Shown in pieces: positions 7,652 to 17,682 of a stretch of 48,709 bases of DNA. The translations under genes and the position numbers were made by a program. The notes beneath the pieces were generated by a model. It saw only the letters and a list, made by a program, of their open reading frames with translations, searched no databases and had not been told where the DNA came from. Source of the DNA: Deltaproteobacteria bacterium (GTDB lineage Bacteria > Desulfobacterota > Desulfuromonadia > Desulfuromonadales > Geopsychrobacteraceae); contig JAJRWH010000126.1 of the NCBI GenBank assembly GCA_024276935.1, positions 1-48,709 on the forward strand, in the 5' to 3' direction. The first letter of the stretch is position 1. The number at the start of each line of letters is the position of its first letter.

Positions 7652-9751
7652 TCAACCTTCTTCAGGTAATTCCTGGCCCAGTGCTTCTTTACGTGAAAGC
7701 TTGATTTTACCCTGTCTGTCGACACCAATGCATTTCACCAGGACCTGATCACCCTCATTGAGGATATCTGTAACGGTGCGAACACGCTCTTTTGCCAGTT
7801 CAGAGATATGAACCAGGCCATCGGTACCGGGGAAGATTTCTACAAAGGCACCAAACTCCATGATCTTGCGGACCTTACCATCATAGAGCTTGCCGACTTC
7901 AGCTTCCTGGGTCAGATCGCGAATCATCTTGATTGCCATTTTGGCCGCATCACCATCGCTTGAAGCGATGTTGATGGTTCCGTCGTCCTGAATATCAATC
8001 GCACAACCTGTTGCATCGATAATACCGCGAACATTTTTACCACCAGAACCGATAACGGTACGCACCTGATCAGCTTTAACCTTGATCGTGGTGATGCGCG
8101 GGGCATGAGGTGAAAGGTCATCGCGAGCCGTGTCGATTGCTTTGGCCATCTCTCCCAGAATATGAATCCGACCCTCACGTGCCTGAGCCAGCGCACTTTC
8201 CATGATTTCTTTGGTCACACCGGTAATTTTGATATCCATCTGCAGGGCAGTAATACCATTGGCAGAACCAGTAACTTTAAAATCCATGTCACCCAGATGA
8301 TCTTCATCACCAAGGATATCGGACAGAATTGCAACGTCGTCACCTTCCTTGATCAGGCCCATGGCGATTCCGGCAATCGGTTCCTTGACCGGAACACCGG
8401 CATCCATCAGGGACAACGAAGCACCACAAACTGAGGCCATCGAGGAAGAACCATTCGACTCAAGCACATCAGAGACGATACGAATGGTGTAAGGGAAATC
8501 TTCGTGCTTCGGCAGAATTTTGGCAGCACTACGCTCTGCCAGCATGCCGTGACCGATTTCACGACGCCCCGGGAACAAACGCATACTGGTTTCACCAACA
8601 CAGAATGGCGGGAAATTGTAATGAAGCATGAACTTCTTGAATTCCATTCCCTGGATATTGTCCATCCGTTGTTCGTCAGTCCCGGTTCCCAAGGTGCTGG
8701 TTACCAGAGCCTGGGTTTCTCCCCGGGTGAACAGCGCACTACCGTGAGCGCGAGGCATAACACCAACCTCACAGCTGATAGGACGAATCGTCGCCATATC
8801 ACGCCCGTCGATCCGGATCTTGTCACGCGCAACCATCTGACGGACCACACGCTTCTCAATAGAACCAAGAATCTCTGAAATCTCTTCTTCACGGCCCTCG
8901 TAATCAGCAGCAAGTTGTTCCTTAACCGCAGCACGATTGTCAGCCAGAGCAGCATAACGCTCTTGCTTGGTGCGAATCTTGACAGCCTCAACAACGTTGG
9001 CCTCGGCCAGCTCAGTCACCTTGGCGGCCAGCTCGGCATCAATTTCAGGAACAACAAACTCACGCTTGGCTTTGCCAGCCAGTGATGCCAGTTCAGCCTG
9101 AATGTCAATCAAGGGTTGCAGGGCAGCATGACCAAAGAAGATCGCATCGAGCATTTCCTGCTCACTGAAAAAATCAGCCTCACCCTCAACCATCATGACG
9201 GCATCACGTGATCCCGAAATAACAATCTCGACATCACTTTGCTCTTGCTGCTCAAGGGTCGGATTGGCAACAAATTCACCATCAATTCGACCAACCCGAA
9301 CCGCTGCAATCGGACCTTCAAAAGGAATATCTGAAACAACGACCGCTGCCGAAGCGGCAACCATGGCCAGAGTATCCGGGTCATTGATACAATCGGCAGA
9401 AATGACCGATGGCATAATCTGGGTTTCAAACATGTATCCTTTGGGAAAAAGCGGACGCATCGGACGGTCAATCAAGCGACAAATCAAGGTCTCACGCTCA
9501 GTCGAACCACGCTCACGGCGGAAGAAAGAACCTGGGATTTTGCCGGTTGCATAGAACTTTTCAGCGTAATTGACTGTCAGAGGGAAAAAGTTTTGTCCCT
9601 CGCGCATTTTTTTTGCAGAAACCGCGGTACACAGAATTTTGGTTTCGCCATAGGTGACAATAACCGCACCGTCAGCCTGACGTGCAACCTTGCCTGTTTC
9701 AATTATCAACGGTTGACCGTTGAATTCAATCTCGACTTTGTGATAGGCCAT
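7652..9751 (-). CDS. pnp: Polyribonucleotide nucleotidyltransferase (PNPase)
   Basis: 699 residues. Trimeric 3'-5' phosphorolytic exoribonuclease of mRNA decay. It has two RNase PH-like domains (N-terminal from [15 protein letters not shown], second from [13 protein letters not shown]) joined by a helical linker, then a KH domain with the GSGGK loop ([19 protein letters not shown]) and a C-terminal S1 domain ([19 protein letters not shown]). GAGGAG lies 9 nt before the ATG. It follows rpsO, the order seen in many bacteria, and two hairpins in the 180-nt gap suggest post-transcriptional control. Confidence 0.97.
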   Translation of the reverse strand: MAYHKVEIEFNGQPLIIETGKVARQADGAVIVTYGETKILCTAVSAKKMREGQNFFPLTVNYAEKFYATGKIPGSFFRRERGSTERETLICRLIDRPMRPLFPKGYMFETQIMPSVISADCINDPDTLAMVAASAAVVVSDIPFEGPIAAVRVGRIDGEFVANPTLEQQEQSDVEIVISGSRDAVMMVEGEADFFSEQEMLDAIFFGHAALQPLIDIQAELASLAGKAKREFVVPEIDAELAAKVTELAEANVVEAVKIRTKQERYAALADNRAAVKEQLAADYEGREEEISEILGSIEKRVVRQMVARDKIRIDGRDMATIRPISCEVGVMPRAHGSALFTRGETQALVTSTLGTGTDEQRMDNIQGMEFKKFMLHYNFPPFCVGETSMRLFPGRREIGHGMLAERSAAKILPKHEDFPYTIRIVSDVLESNGSSSMASVCGASLSLMDAGVPVKEPIAGIAMGLIKEGDDVAILSDILGDEDHLGDMDFKVTGSANGITALQMDIKITGVTKEIMESALAQAREGRIHILGEMAKAIDTARDDLSPHAPRITTIKVKADQVRTVIGSGGKNVRGIIDATGCAIDIQDDGTINIASSDGDAAKMAIKMIRDLTQEAEVGKLYDGKVRKIMEFGAFVEIFPGTDGLVHISELAKERVRTVTDILNEGDQVLVKCIGVDRQGKIKLSRKEALGQELPEEG

Positions 9752-9772
9752 AAATTTTTACTCCTCTTTTGC

Positions 9773-9788
9773 GGGCAGCCTTCTGCCC
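9773..9788 (-). promoter_or_regulatory. Short hairpin in the pnp leader next to the ribosome site
   Basis: GGGCAG pairs with CTGCCC around an AAGG loop, 6 bp upstream of the GAGGAG ribosome site of pnp. It may influence ribosome access or mark the 3' end of a processed leader. Confidence 0.4.
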
Positions 9789-9821
9789 GACACTCTTTAG
9801 CCTTAAAAAAAAATAGCTTTT

Positions 9822-9877
9822 GGAGGATGGCCTGAGACAGAATCTGCGCTGGCAGATACTCTCTCCGGACAGCCTCC
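9822..9877 (-). promoter_or_regulatory. Long imperfect hairpin between rpsO and pnp (candidate RNase III site)
   Basis: Two 25-nt arms pair with five to six single mismatches around a CCAGCG loop, starting with GGAGG/CCTCC and ending with ATCTG/CAGAT. An uninterrupted run of nine U residues follows 9 nt later on the transcript. In E. coli, RNase III cleaves a comparable stem in the pnp leader and so allows PNPase to repress itself. The position here is equivalent, so the same logic is plausible. Partial termination at the U-run is an alternative. Confidence 0.5.
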
Positions 9878-9894
9878 AGAGCTACGGGTGAAAC

Positions 9895-9927
9895 AAAAAG
9901 CAGCATGCCCAACCATGAGCATGCTGC
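9895..9927 (-). terminator. Terminator after rpsO
   Basis: GCAGCATGC (transcript sense) pairs perfectly with GCATGCTGC around a 10-nt loop and is followed by five U residues, directly after the rpsO stop at 9933. Read-through would supply part of pnp transcription. Confidence 0.8.
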
Positions 9928-9932
9928 CCTTA

Positions 9933-10199
9933 TTAACGGCGGATACCGAGAGCCTTGATGATTGTGCGATAGCGCTCAACATCCTGTTTGATCAGATAAT
10001 CAAGCAAGCGACGACGCTGCCCGACCATCTTCAACAGACCACGTCGTGAATGGTGATCTTTTTTATGGGTTTTAAAATGCTCAGTCAGGTAGGTAATCCG
10101 CTCTGAAAGAAGTGCAATCTGCACCTCGGGGGAGCCGGTGTCACCCTCGTGACGCTTGTACTGGTCAATGATTTCCTGTTTGCGTTCTGTGCCAAGCAC
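9933..10199 (-). CDS. rpsO: 30S ribosomal protein S15
   Basis: 88 residues, the usual length. S15 binds 16S rRNA early in assembly of the 30S platform. The family pattern is clear: [20 protein letters not shown], then the [19 protein letters not shown] block that contacts RNA, and a C-terminal RRRLLDYL helix. The start codon is GTG at 10199 with AGGAG 7 nt upstream. It sits between truB and pnp, its common neighbours. Confidence 0.97.
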   Translation of the reverse strand: MLGTERKQEIIDQYKRHEGDTGSPEVQIALLSERITYLTEHFKTHKKDHHSRRGLLKMVGQRRRLLDYLIKQDVERYRTIIKALGIRR

Positions 10200-10237
10200 C
10201 TGGAATCTCCTTTTAAATTATACTTTTAAACACCTAA

Positions 10238-10257
10238 GCACATCAGCCATGATGTGC
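10238..10257 (-). promoter_or_regulatory. Perfect hairpin in the rpsO leader
   Basis: GCACATCA pairs with TGATGTGC around a TGGC loop, about 40 nt before the rpsO start. S15 represses its own mRNA in several bacteria by binding leader structures that differ between lineages, so this is a reasonable operator candidate. It could instead be a weak truB terminator, but no U-run follows. Confidence 0.4.
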
Positions 10258-10271
10258 CAACTTCTGTCATC

Positions 10272-10301
10272 AATACAACCCACACTATTTACCACAGTCA
10301 A
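10272..10301 (-). promoter_or_regulatory. Weak candidate promoter for rpsO
   Basis: TTGACT (minus sense, 10296-10301) and TGTATT (10272-10277) are 18 bp apart, between truB and the rpsO leader hairpin. The -10 box is poor. Confidence 0.3.
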
Positions 10302-10339
10302 TCGGGAGTGTAAAGCGATAATCAACCTATCTGTCAGGC

Positions 10340-11254
10340 TTACTGAGCCCGGTTAAAACAGCGAATCAACTCGAAATCACCTCGTTTTTCCTTGGGACGG
10401 TCCGGGGCATAGCGCGCCATGGCCAACAAGGATCCAGACGAGACAAGTCTGACAATTTCTCCCGGCTCAACGGTCAACTCATCAGTCAGTTCACTTTGCT
10501 GTGGCGGGACCCCATGCGACAACCGTGTCACTGCGGGTTCTGCCAACTCAAGCGCCGGGTAGTAAAAAAGAGCCCCATCAATCGATAAAAACGCAGGATG
10601 GTTCTCAACCTGAAGGATATCGTCGACCTGAGCCAAAGGCAAGCATCGCTCCAGAGAATACTGCCCGGTACGCAGACGACACAGCGCAGTCAGGTGAGCA
10701 CCACAGCCCAGGGCCTCTCCCAGGTCCGCACAAAGACTGCGGACATATGTCCCTTTCGAACAGTCTACCTCAAGGGTCAGTTCGGGCAATTGCATACTGA
10801 TCAGCTCACAACGATCGATACGAATCCGGCGTGCAGGTCGATCTACAACTTTACCGGCCCTGGCAAGCTTATACAGAGGAACACCATCGCGTTTGAGGGC
10901 CGAATACATGGGTGGAACCTGATCAATCATCCCGACAAATTTTTCCATGGCGGGCACAAGGCGTTGCGGAATATCCTGAGGCACTTCCTTCTCACCAAGG
11001 ATTTCGCCCTCAGAATCAAGAGTGTCTGTCGTCACGCCAAGTCGCATGGTTGCCCGATAGGACTTATCTTCAGCGAGAAGAAACTGTAGCAGCTTGGTTC
11101 CTTCACCAATTGCGACCGGCAGAACACCAGTGGCAAGCGGATCAAGGGTTCCTGCATGGCCGACCTTGCGGGTTTTAAAGGTACGCCTGATCTGGCGGAC
11201 CACATCATGAGACGATAACCCGGCAGGTTTATCAATCAGCAAAAGCCCATGCAT
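10340..11254 (-). CDS. truB: tRNA pseudouridine(55) synthase
   Basis: 304 residues. Isomerises U55 in the T-loop of nearly all tRNAs. The N-terminus has GLLLIDKPAGLSSHDVV and the catalytic GHAGTLDPLATGVLPV motif, whose Asp attacks the uracil. CSKGTYVRSLCADLG is the second conserved block, and a PUA-like C-terminal segment begins near residue 235. The ATG lies 6 nt after the nrnA stop, so the two are co-translated, in the rbfA-nrnA-truB-rpsO order known from many bacteria. Confidence 0.96.
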   Translation of the reverse strand: MHGLLLIDKPAGLSSHDVVRQIRRTFKTRKVGHAGTLDPLATGVLPVAIGEGTKLLQFLLAEDKSYRATMRLGVTTDTLDSEGEILGEKEVPQDIPQRLVPAMEKFVGMIDQVPPMYSALKRDGVPLYKLARAGKVVDRPARRIRIDRCELISMQLPELTLEVDCSKGTYVRSLCADLGEALGCGAHLTALCRLRTGQYSLERCLPLAQVDDILQVENHPAFLSIDGALFYYPALELAEPAVTRLSHGVPPQQSELTDELTVEPGEIVRLVSSGSLLAMARYAPDRPKEKRGDFELIRCFNRAQ

Positions 11255-11260
11255 AGAGGA

Positions 11261-12208
11261 TTATTTCAACAAGGTATCGAGCAGGGAGTGAACTTCAGAG
11301 ATAACGGCATCGAGAGAGCCCTCACCGTGGGCACCCGCAGCATTCTTATGGCCACCGCCTCCCAGCTTTTGAGCCAGTTGGTTGACGTCGATCCTGCCTC
11401 GGGAACGAAAACTGATCTTGACCTTCCCGGCTTCAACCTGGCGAAAGAATACGGCAACCTCAACTCCGGAAACAGCGCGGGGATAATTGACAAATCCATC
11501 CGTGTGCTCCGGCAGAGCTCCGGTCTTCTCCAGCATGTCGAGAGTCATGTAGACAGAAGCATATTTACCTTCAGGAGCAATAAACAGTGTTGCCAGAACC
11601 TGCGACAACAGCTTCATCCGTTCAGGAGGCTGACTTTCGTAAAGAGCGCTGGCAACCTGCCAGGGGTCAATCCCGAGGCTGACCAGTTCACCACCAACAT
11701 TGAATGCTTCCTGATTTGAGTTGGCATAACGAAAAGAACCGGTATCCGAAAGTAAACCAGTATAGAGCGACAGAGCAATATCCTGATCCAGGCTCAGATC
11801 ACACGCGAGCAAAAGGCGATAAATGAGGACTGCGGTCGCAGCGACATTGGTATCCAGATAACAGATATCACCAAAATCTGAACCGGGATGATGATCAATA
11901 TTGATAAGAACGGGAGCACGTTTTGCAACCTGATCACCGGTACGACTTAAATCTCCGGCGTCAAGCACAAAAACCACATCAAATTCGGCCTGCCCCCCCA
12001 GATCATCCAGCAGCCGATCCGCACCAGGCAAGAAAGAAAAGGTATCCGGAACCCCGTCAGCATTATAGGCAACAACCTCTTTGCCCAGCTTCTCAAGGCC
12101 CAACATCAGCCCCAGAGTTGAGCCAATGGCATCACCATCGGGACTGGCATGAGCGCAAACCAGAAAACGCTGTCCTGCTTTGATTTGGCGAACAATTTCA
12201 GTCATCAT
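11261..12208 (-). CDS. nrnA: DHH-family oligoribonuclease/pAp phosphatase
   Basis: 315 residues if it starts at the ATG at 12208 (a second ATG follows at 12205). NrnA enzymes degrade 2-5-nt RNAs to mononucleotides and dephosphorylate pAp. DHH-superfamily motifs are visible: CAHASPDGDAIGS (motif I), FVLDAGD (motif II), the INIDHHPGSDFGD DHH motif, and the DHHA1 C-terminal signature GGGGHKNAAGA. The frame stays open to 12340, but that extension overlaps rbfA and is not protein-like. The chosen start overlaps the rbfA end by a few bases, consistent with coupling. It probably finishes RNA decay begun by PNPase in the same block. Confidence 0.93.
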   Translation of the reverse strand: MMTEIVRQIKAGQRFLVCAHASPDGDAIGSTLGLMLGLEKLGKEVVAYNADGVPDTFSFLPGADRLLDDLGGQAEFDVVFVLDAGDLSRTGDQVAKRAPVLINIDHHPGSDFGDICYLDTNVAATAVLIYRLLLACDLSLDQDIALSLYTGLLSDTGSFRYANSNQEAFNVGGELVSLGIDPWQVASALYESQPPERMKLLSQVLATLFIAPEGKYASVYMTLDMLEKTGALPEHTDGFVNYPRAVSGVEVAVFFRQVEAGKVKISFRSRGRIDVNQLAQKLGGGGHKNAAGAHGEGSLDAVISEVHSLLDTLLK

Positions 12209-12560
12209 GCTGTTCACCAAGACGGGCTTCGCGTAACAACTCATCGATTCGGCGACCGGTATCGACCGAAAGATCATATTCAAACCGCAGTTCAGGAATA
12301 TGACGCAGACGCATCTGCTGTCCCAGAGTGCGACGGACAAATGCAGCAGCCTTGACTAATCCTTCTGCAGCTTCGGTTTTTTCCGGCTCACCACCCAGAA
12401 CCGAATAATAGATTCGGGCCAGGCGTAAATCTCGTGTCACCCTGACATCTGTAACATTTATCAGCGCGACACGTGGGTCCTTGATATCACCACTCAGAAG
12501 CAGCTCGGATATAATCTTGTGCATCTGACCGGCAACCCGTTCAGGGCGATAACGACTCAA
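12198..12560 (-). CDS. rbfA: 30S ribosome-binding factor A
   Basis: 120 residues, a cold-shock-linked KH-type factor that binds the 30S subunit near helix 1 of 16S rRNA during late assembly. The family start RPERVAGQMHKIISELL and the VTDVRVTRDLRLARIYYSVLG strand pair are present, as is the ELRFEYDLSVDTGRRIDELL end. The start codon appears to be TTG at 12560, with AGGA 8 nt upstream; no in-frame ATG is nearby. It follows infB by 31 nt and overlaps nrnA. Confidence 0.93.
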   Translation of the reverse strand: MSRYRPERVAGQMHKIISELLLSGDIKDPRVALINVTDVRVTRDLRLARIYYSVLGGEPEKTEAAEGLVKAAAFVRRTLGQQMRLRHIPELRFEYDLSVDTGRRIDELLREARLGEQHDD

Positions 12561-12591
12561 TCTATCTGTCCTGTCTCTTTCTCAAACCAGA

Positions 12592-15246
12592 TCAAAGACT
12601 GGTCTTGATTTCTTCCATCTCGAAGACCTCAATCACATCACCAACTTTTATATCGTTGTAATTTTCGAGGCCAATACCACATTCGTAACCTACGGTGACT
12701 TCCTTGACGTCATCTTTAAAACGCTTCAGTGAATCCAGTTTGCCTTCCCAGACAACAACATTGTCTCGAACCAAACGAGTCTGAGCGTTACGTACAATTT
12801 TGCCGTCAGTCACATAGCAACCAGCAATTGTACCAATCCGGGAAACATGGAAGGTTTCACGAACCTCGACACGACCCAGTTCTTTTTCGCGCAGCGTCGG
12901 CGCCAACAGGCCTTCCATCGCATCGCGGACATCATTAACAGCGTCATAAATGACACTATAGAGGCGGATATCGACCTTCTCGGTATCAGCCAGAGACTTG
13001 GCTTTGGCTTCAGGCCGTACATTGAAACCCAAAACAATTGCATTCGATGCTGTGGCCAAAGTCACATCCGATTCATTGACGCCACCAACATCGGTATGAA
13101 TAACATTAAGACGACAATTATCGGTCGACAGTTTTTCCAGAGCTTCGCGTACAGCCTCAACCGAACCCTGAACATCGGCCTTGACGATAACCGACAGTTC
13201 CTCGACCTCGCCTTCCTGCATCTTGGCAAAAAGCTGATCGAGTGAAACTTTGCTGGTTTTGGCCAGCTCTATTTCACGCTGTTTATGCTGACGGTGCATC
13301 GAAACCTCACGGGCAGTTTTTTCACTGTCAACCGCGTGAAACAGATCACCGGCATCAGGAACACCATCCAGACCGGTTACTTCGACAGGGAACGAAGGTC
13401 CGGCTTCCTTGATTGACTGTCCCGCAGCGTTTGTCATTGAACGGACGCGGCCATACTGCATTCCGGCAACAATGGCATCACCAACCTTGAGAGTTCCTTC
13501 CTGAACCAGCACGGTCGTAACCGCACCGCGCCCCTTGTCCAGCCGCGCCTCAACAATCGAACCCTTGGCGTTTTTGTTCGGATTTGCTTTCAACTCAAGA
13601 ACTTCGGCCTGCAACAGGACCATTTCAAGCAAACTGTCGAGATTTGTTCTGGCCTTTGCAGAAACCTCAACAAAAATGGTATCACCGCCCCAATCTTCAG
13701 GGACCAGCTCGAATTCGGTCAGTTCCTGTTTGACCCGTTCCGGATTCGCTTCAGGCTTATCAACCTTGTTGACGGCAACGATAATCGGAACACCTGCTGC
13801 CTTGGAGTGATTGATCGCCTCCTTGGTTTGCGGCATAACCCCATCATCTGCCGCAACAACCAGGATGACAATATCTGTTATCCCGGCACCCCGGGCGCGC
13901 ATTGCGGTAAAGGCTTCGTGACCAGGAGTATCAAGGAAAGTAATCTTACGGCCATCGAGATCAACATCATAGGCACCGATATGCTGGGTAATACCGCCAG
14001 CTTCACCTTCAGTAACGTTCGCCTCGCGAATGGCATCAAGCAGGCTGGTTTTACCATGGTCAACGTGACCCATAATTGTGACGACGGGTGGACGCGGCAG
14101 CAGATCCTCTTCATTTTCAACCGTACTTTTTTCACCTGAAGCGGCAGCGAGAACCGTATCTTCATCAAACGCCACATTTTCGACTTCATATTTGAAATCA
14201 GTTGCAATCAGGGCAGCAGTTTCGTAATCAAGAGGATGATTGATCGACACCATTGTCCCCTGGCGCATAAGTTCGGCAATGATTTCATTGGCCTTGATGC
14301 CCATCCGCTTGGCCAACTCACCAACAGTAATCGAATCGCTGATCCGGATTACCCGCTTGATCGCCTTGCTGATGGTAATTTCTGTCTTACGCTGATCCTT
14401 GTTGCCCTTTTTATGCTTGCGCCGCTGGCCCATGCGTGAAGGCTCAAAAACTTCGACCCTTCTACCGCGACGTGAAACGCGCCCATCATTGGAACGTTCG
14501 TCGTTTCTCCGGCCCTTTTTCTTGCGCTTACTGCGCGTATCCTCTTTTTCTGGAGGGGGAGCTACTGGCTGCATGGCGGGAGCAGGCCCGGCGGCAGGTC
14601 GCGGACCGGCTGCCGGACGGCGTGAACGATCAGGACGATCAGGACGATCCTGGCGTGCCGGTCTTTGCCGCTGCGCAGGTGCCTTCTTCTGAGGCAGCTC
14701 AACACGACCCAGAATACGGGCGCGGTTGGCGCTGGCTTCTGCTGGCTGCTCAACAACCTCGGGTTCTTCGGCAACCGGTGCTTCTTTTTCCACCGTTTCG
14801 GGCTGTTTGTCAGCCTCGGGAACGACAGCGGGCTCATCGGCAACCGGTTCCGTTTTTTCAACGGGCTCGGCCTGTACTTCTGCGGCAGGCTCTTCAGCAA
14901 CCGGAGTAACTGGCGCGCTTTCTTCAGCAACTGCAATATCTTCTTCTGGCTCAGAGGGCGCAGCAGCTTCTTCCTGAGGATTTTCTGCAGGTTCTTCTGC
15001 AACCGGTTCCGGCTCGGCCTTCTGAACAATGGTACGCCGCCGCCGGATGATCCCCGGTTTGATACGACTCTCTTCTATCTTTTCCTCAGTCGGAGTTAAG
15101 GAGCGCTTGAATGCTGCAAGATCCTCATCACTCAGGGAACTGGAGTGGGATTTCACTTCGATCCCGGCCTCAGCCAGTTTGGCCAACAGTTCCTTGTTTT
15201 CAAGGCCCATTTCCTTAGCCAGTTCATATACCCGTTTGGTGCCCAT
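12592..15246 (-). CDS. infB: Translation initiation factor IF-2
   Basis: 884 residues. GTPase that delivers fMet-tRNA to the 30S subunit and joins the 50S. Order: an N-terminal IF2_N domain ([17 protein letters not shown]), a long variable Pro/Ala/Glu-rich linker (about 65-260, many EEPA/EPV repeats), a second IF2_N-like domain near 310-360, then the G domain with [20 protein letters not shown] and NKVDKPEA, and C-terminal domains ending in the EVFEMEEIK segment. The ATG at 15246 overlaps the previous gene's TGA in TGATG, with GGGAG 5 nt before it. An in-frame TTG two codons earlier is less likely. Confidence 0.97.
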   Translation of the reverse strand: MGTKRVYELAKEMGLENKELLAKLAEAGIEVKSHSSSLSDEDLAAFKRSLTPTEEKIEESRIKPGIIRRRRTIVQKAEPEPVAEEPAENPQEEAAAPSEPEEDIAVAEESAPVTPVAEEPAAEVQAEPVEKTEPVADEPAVVPEADKQPETVEKEAPVAEEPEVVEQPAEASANRARILGRVELPQKKAPAQRQRPARQDRPDRPDRSRRPAAGPRPAAGPAPAMQPVAPPPEKEDTRSKRKKKGRRNDERSNDGRVSRRGRRVEVFEPSRMGQRRKHKKGNKDQRKTEITISKAIKRVIRISDSITVGELAKRMGIKANEIIAELMRQGTMVSINHPLDYETAALIATDFKYEVENVAFDEDTVLAAASGEKSTVENEEDLLPRPPVVTIMGHVDHGKTSLLDAIREANVTEGEAGGITQHIGAYDVDLDGRKITFLDTPGHEAFTAMRARGAGITDIVILVVAADDGVMPQTKEAINHSKAAGVPIIVAVNKVDKPEANPERVKQELTEFELVPEDWGGDTIFVEVSAKARTNLDSLLEMVLLQAEVLELKANPNKNAKGSIVEARLDKGRGAVTTVLVQEGTLKVGDAIVAGMQYGRVRSMTNAAGQSIKEAGPSFPVEVTGLDGVPDAGDLFHAVDSEKTAREVSMHRQHKQREIELAKTSKVSLDQLFAKMQEGEVEELSVIVKADVQGSVEAVREALEKLSTDNCRLNVIHTDVGGVNESDVTLATASNAIVLGFNVRPEAKAKSLADTEKVDIRLYSVIYDAVNDVRDAMEGLLAPTLREKELGRVEVRETFHVSRIGTIAGCYVTDGKIVRNAQTRLVRDNVVVWEGKLDSLKRFKDDVKEVTVGYECGIGLENYNDIKVGDVIEVFEMEEIKTSL

Positions 15247-15842
15247 CAATTCTCCCTTGACATCCGCTTGTAACGTTGCACTTCGAGCAGTATCGCATCA
15301 GATAACTGCCCTGACTGCAAGCCTGCAACGCTGCGCTCACCCTTCCCCAAAATCTCGCCAATCCGTCCTTTGGTGAGCAATTGAAAAACCTCAACCTGCT
15401 GTTTTCCTGCTGCACCAATTACCTTATCTGCAACGCCGGCAGAGATATCATCACTCAACAGGACGAAAGATATGCCTTCGCCCCCTTTCAATCCACCAAT
15501 AACTGCCTGACTTCCTGAAACAACCTGGCCTGATTTACGTGCCATCCCGAGCAGGTTTTCAATCCGTCGCAACAGAATCTCGCCAATGTCAACAAGTAAC
15601 TGCCTGGCATCCAGCTGCAACTCTGCCGCTTTCAATCCCCGCTGGAGCTGTTTGCGTTCAACAGCTTTGATAACACAGTCAGGCTCACAGCAGGTGTAAA
15701 CACCTCGTCCCGGCAAACGTTGGCGATAATCGACCAACAGTTGCTGTTGCGGAGAAAGAACGTAGCGAATCAGACGTGTGCGAGGTTGTGAAGTGCGGCA
15801 ACCGACACAAGTCCGCTCCGGTTCTCTGCACCGTCCACTCAA
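15246..15842 (-). CDS. YlxR (DUF448) domain fused to an L7Ae-like RNA-binding domain
   Basis: 198 residues. The N-terminal ~85 residues are YlxR-type, with TCVGCR, the LPGRGVYTC segment and a CCEPDC pair. From about 95 the chain resembles a YlxQ/L7Ae kink-turn binding domain ([14 protein letters not shown], then [11 protein letters not shown]). In Firmicutes the two domains are separate genes between nusA and infB; here they are one chain at the same site. YlxR has been linked to RNase P binding and regulation in other bacteria, as I recall. The start is a TTG at 15842, whose TTGA overlaps the nusA stop; no upstream in-frame ATG exists. The stop overlaps the infB ATG. Confidence 0.88.
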   Translation of the reverse strand: MSGRCREPERTCVGCRTSQPRTRLIRYVLSPQQQLLVDYRQRLPGRGVYTCCEPDCVIKAVERKQLQRGLKAAELQLDARQLLVDIGEILLRRIENLLGMARKSGQVVSGSQAVIGGLKGGEGISFVLLSDDISAGVADKVIGAAGKQQVEVFQLLTKGRIGEILGKGERSVAGLQSGQLSDAILLEVQRYKRMSREN

Positions 15843-17047
15843 TCCTGAGCCTCGTCCGGTTCTATAGGTTCCCTGTCGGCAGTCACTTCGCTGACTTCCG
15901 ACTCAGAACTCTCGGTACTTTCAGTGTTCTCGGTACTCTCGGTATTTTCGCTGTTCTCTGCATCTAGCGCATCGTCAGCTGTGGCCGCTGGAGTCTCCTC
16001 CTGCTCTTCTTCCTGGGCCCGGGTTTCGCTCTTGATATCGATTTTCCACCCGATCAACTTGGCCGCCAAACGAACATTCTGGCCCTTTTTACCGATTGCC
16101 AGAGAAAGCTGGTCATCAGGAACGATTATTTCGAGAGCCTGGCCCTCTTCATCAATATAGACCCGTGAAACTTCCGCAGGAGCCAAGGCGGCACAGGCAA
16201 AACGCGCCGTATCAGGCGTCCAGGGGATAATATCTATCCGCTCACCACGTAGTTCAGTCACGACATTCTGCACGCGCGAGCCGCGCATACCAACGCAGGC
16301 ACCAACCGGATCAACATCTACATCGTGAGAAACAACCGCAATTTTCGCGCGATTTCCAGGCTCACGAACCGCCCCTTTAATTTCAACAATTCCTTCAGCA
16401 ACTTCTGGAACTTCTGACTTGAAAAGTGAAATAAGCAGGCTCGGGTGCGTCCGTGACAGGACAATCTGTGGTCCCTTGGTGGCCATTTTTACTTCAGAAA
16501 TATAAGCCCGAACCCGGTCTGACTGACGATAATTTTCACGAGGGACCTGCTCACGCGAAGGCAACAACGCCTCGGCACGACCCAGGTCAACAATCAGATC
16601 ACCACGCTCGTAACGGCGAACAATACCATTGACAACCTCACCAACGCGATCCTTGAACTCGTTATACACACCTTCACGCTCGGCTTCGCGAACCTTCTGA
16701 ATGATAACCTGCTTGGCGGTTTGAGCCGCAATACGGCTGAAACTTCCAGCCTCAAGCATCATTCCGAGCGAATCGCCGATCTCTACGTCCGGGTCCATCT
16801 CTTTAGCCTCGGCAAGATCGATTTCTTTATAGGAATCGACCACCTCATCGACCACAGTAACAAACTCAAAGACCTCGACCTCACCAATTTCCTCGTTATA
16901 ATGCGCTTCAAGGTCACGGGTATTCCGAAATTTCTTATTGGCGGCACTCAGGACAGCCGACTCCAGCGCCTCGACCAGCACTTCACGATCGATGCCCTTG
17001 TCCTTGACCACCTGATCGATGATGTGATTAAGGTTACCCACCATCAT
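15839..17047 (-). CDS. nusA: Transcription elongation/termination factor NusA
   Basis: 402 residues. Binds RNA polymerase and nascent RNA, affecting pausing, termination and antitermination. An N-terminal RNAP-binding domain ([20 protein letters not shown]) is followed by S1 ([22 protein letters not shown]) and two KH domains ([33 protein letters not shown]). Instead of the acidic AR repeats of enterobacterial NusA, the chain ends in a low-complexity acidic tail of [11 protein letters not shown] type units. Two ATGs (17047, 17044) follow AGGGG; either may be used. It starts 80 nt after rimP and is coupled to the YlxR-L7Ae gene. Confidence 0.96.
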   Translation of the reverse strand: MMVGNLNHIIDQVVKDKGIDREVLVEALESAVLSAANKKFRNTRDLEAHYNEEIGEVEVFEFVTVVDEVVDSYKEIDLAEAKEMDPDVEIGDSLGMMLEAGSFSRIAAQTAKQVIIQKVREAEREGVYNEFKDRVGEVVNGIVRRYERGDLIVDLGRAEALLPSREQVPRENYRQSDRVRAYISEVKMATKGPQIVLSRTHPSLLISLFKSEVPEVAEGIVEIKGAVREPGNRAKIAVVSHDVDVDPVGACVGMRGSRVQNVVTELRGERIDIIPWTPDTARFACAALAPAEVSRVYIDEEGQALEIIVPDDQLSLAIGKKGQNVRLAAKLIGWKIDIKSETRAQEEEQEETPAATADDALDAENSENTESTENTESTESSESEVSEVTADREPIEPDEAQD

Positions 17048-17127
17048 GTTTCCCCTTTAATGGATGTATGTTTCCGGGCTCCTGTCTAAACTCAGCCCGA
17101 ATCAGTTAAACGAAAACAAAAACTCTC

Positions 17128-17610
17128 TTAAAAATCAAAAGCCAGATTGGCTTTATCAATATCCTTAAGGTCAAAAGTGACCTCTCCACCCTTTTTGTCG
17201 TCCTGCAGCAACACAATCCTGCCCGCATTCACTCCTCGCAATTCCCCGGTAAATGTTTTTCGCTTATGCCCACGATTGTCCGGGTCACAGCTGATCCGGG
17301 TTTTTATTTTGGCTGATTTCCCGGCAAAACGTTCAAAATCGGCAAGTTTCTTCAGAGGTCGTTCCAGACCAGGAGAGGAAACTTCCAGATTGTAGGCGGT
17401 GTCGACAACATCCTCAACATCGAGAATTGCACTGAACTCACGACTGGCTTCAGCACAATTGTTCAGCGTAATTCCCCCTTCCTTGTCCAGGAAGATACGC
17501 AGAACCCAGCCCTGCCCCTCTCGCTGGTACTCGATGTCAACCAGCTCCAGGCCGAGGTCATCAACAATGGGCAAAACAAGCTGTTCAACACGCTCAGGAA
17601 CGCGACTCAA
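17128..17610 (-). CDS. rimP: Ribosome maturation factor RimP
   Basis: 160 residues from the chosen start. RimP binds the 30S subunit and assists maturation of its 3' domain. The family pattern is clear: VPERVEQLVLPIVDDLGLELVDIEYQR, then WVLRIFLDKEGGITLNNC and the LEVSSPGLERPL signature. The TTG at 17610 is chosen because GGGAG lies 6 nt upstream, the length then fits the family, and the 20 extra codons of a longer reading from 17670 would run through an intrinsic terminator hairpin. It heads the rimP-nusA-ylxR-infB-rbfA-nrnA-truB block. Confidence 0.93.
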   Translation of the reverse strand: MSRVPERVEQLVLPIVDDLGLELVDIEYQREGQGWVLRIFLDKEGGITLNNCAEASREFSAILDVEDVVDTAYNLEVSSPGLERPLKKLADFERFAGKSAKIKTRISCDPDNRGHKRKTFTGELRGVNAGRIVLLQDDKKGGEVTFDLKDIDKANLAFDF

Positions 17611-17628
17611 ACCGGACTCCCAGACAAC

Positions 17629-17651
17629 AAAAAAAGCGAGCCGGAGCTCAC
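17629..17651 (-). terminator. Intrinsic terminator/attenuator in the rimP leader
   Basis: On the transcript GUGAGC pairs with GCUCGC around a UCCG tetraloop and is followed at once by seven U residues. It ends only 18 nt before the rimP start and lies downstream of the candidate promoter, so it must be read through for the operon to be expressed. Terminator-like hairpins before rimP are known from other proteobacteria. Confidence 0.65.
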
Positions 17652-17682
17652 TTTCAAAGAGGTGCAACAAGAAAACCCGTAT

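Noticed and set aside
12209-12340. N-terminal extension of nrnA
   Set aside because: The 44 extra codons overlap rbfA in another frame and do not resemble the family; the DHH domain starts normally at 12208.
15900-15960. Short direct repeats resembling a CRISPR or VNTR
   Set aside because: They encode the in-frame ENTEST tail of NusA and lack spacers; treated as a low-complexity coding repeat.
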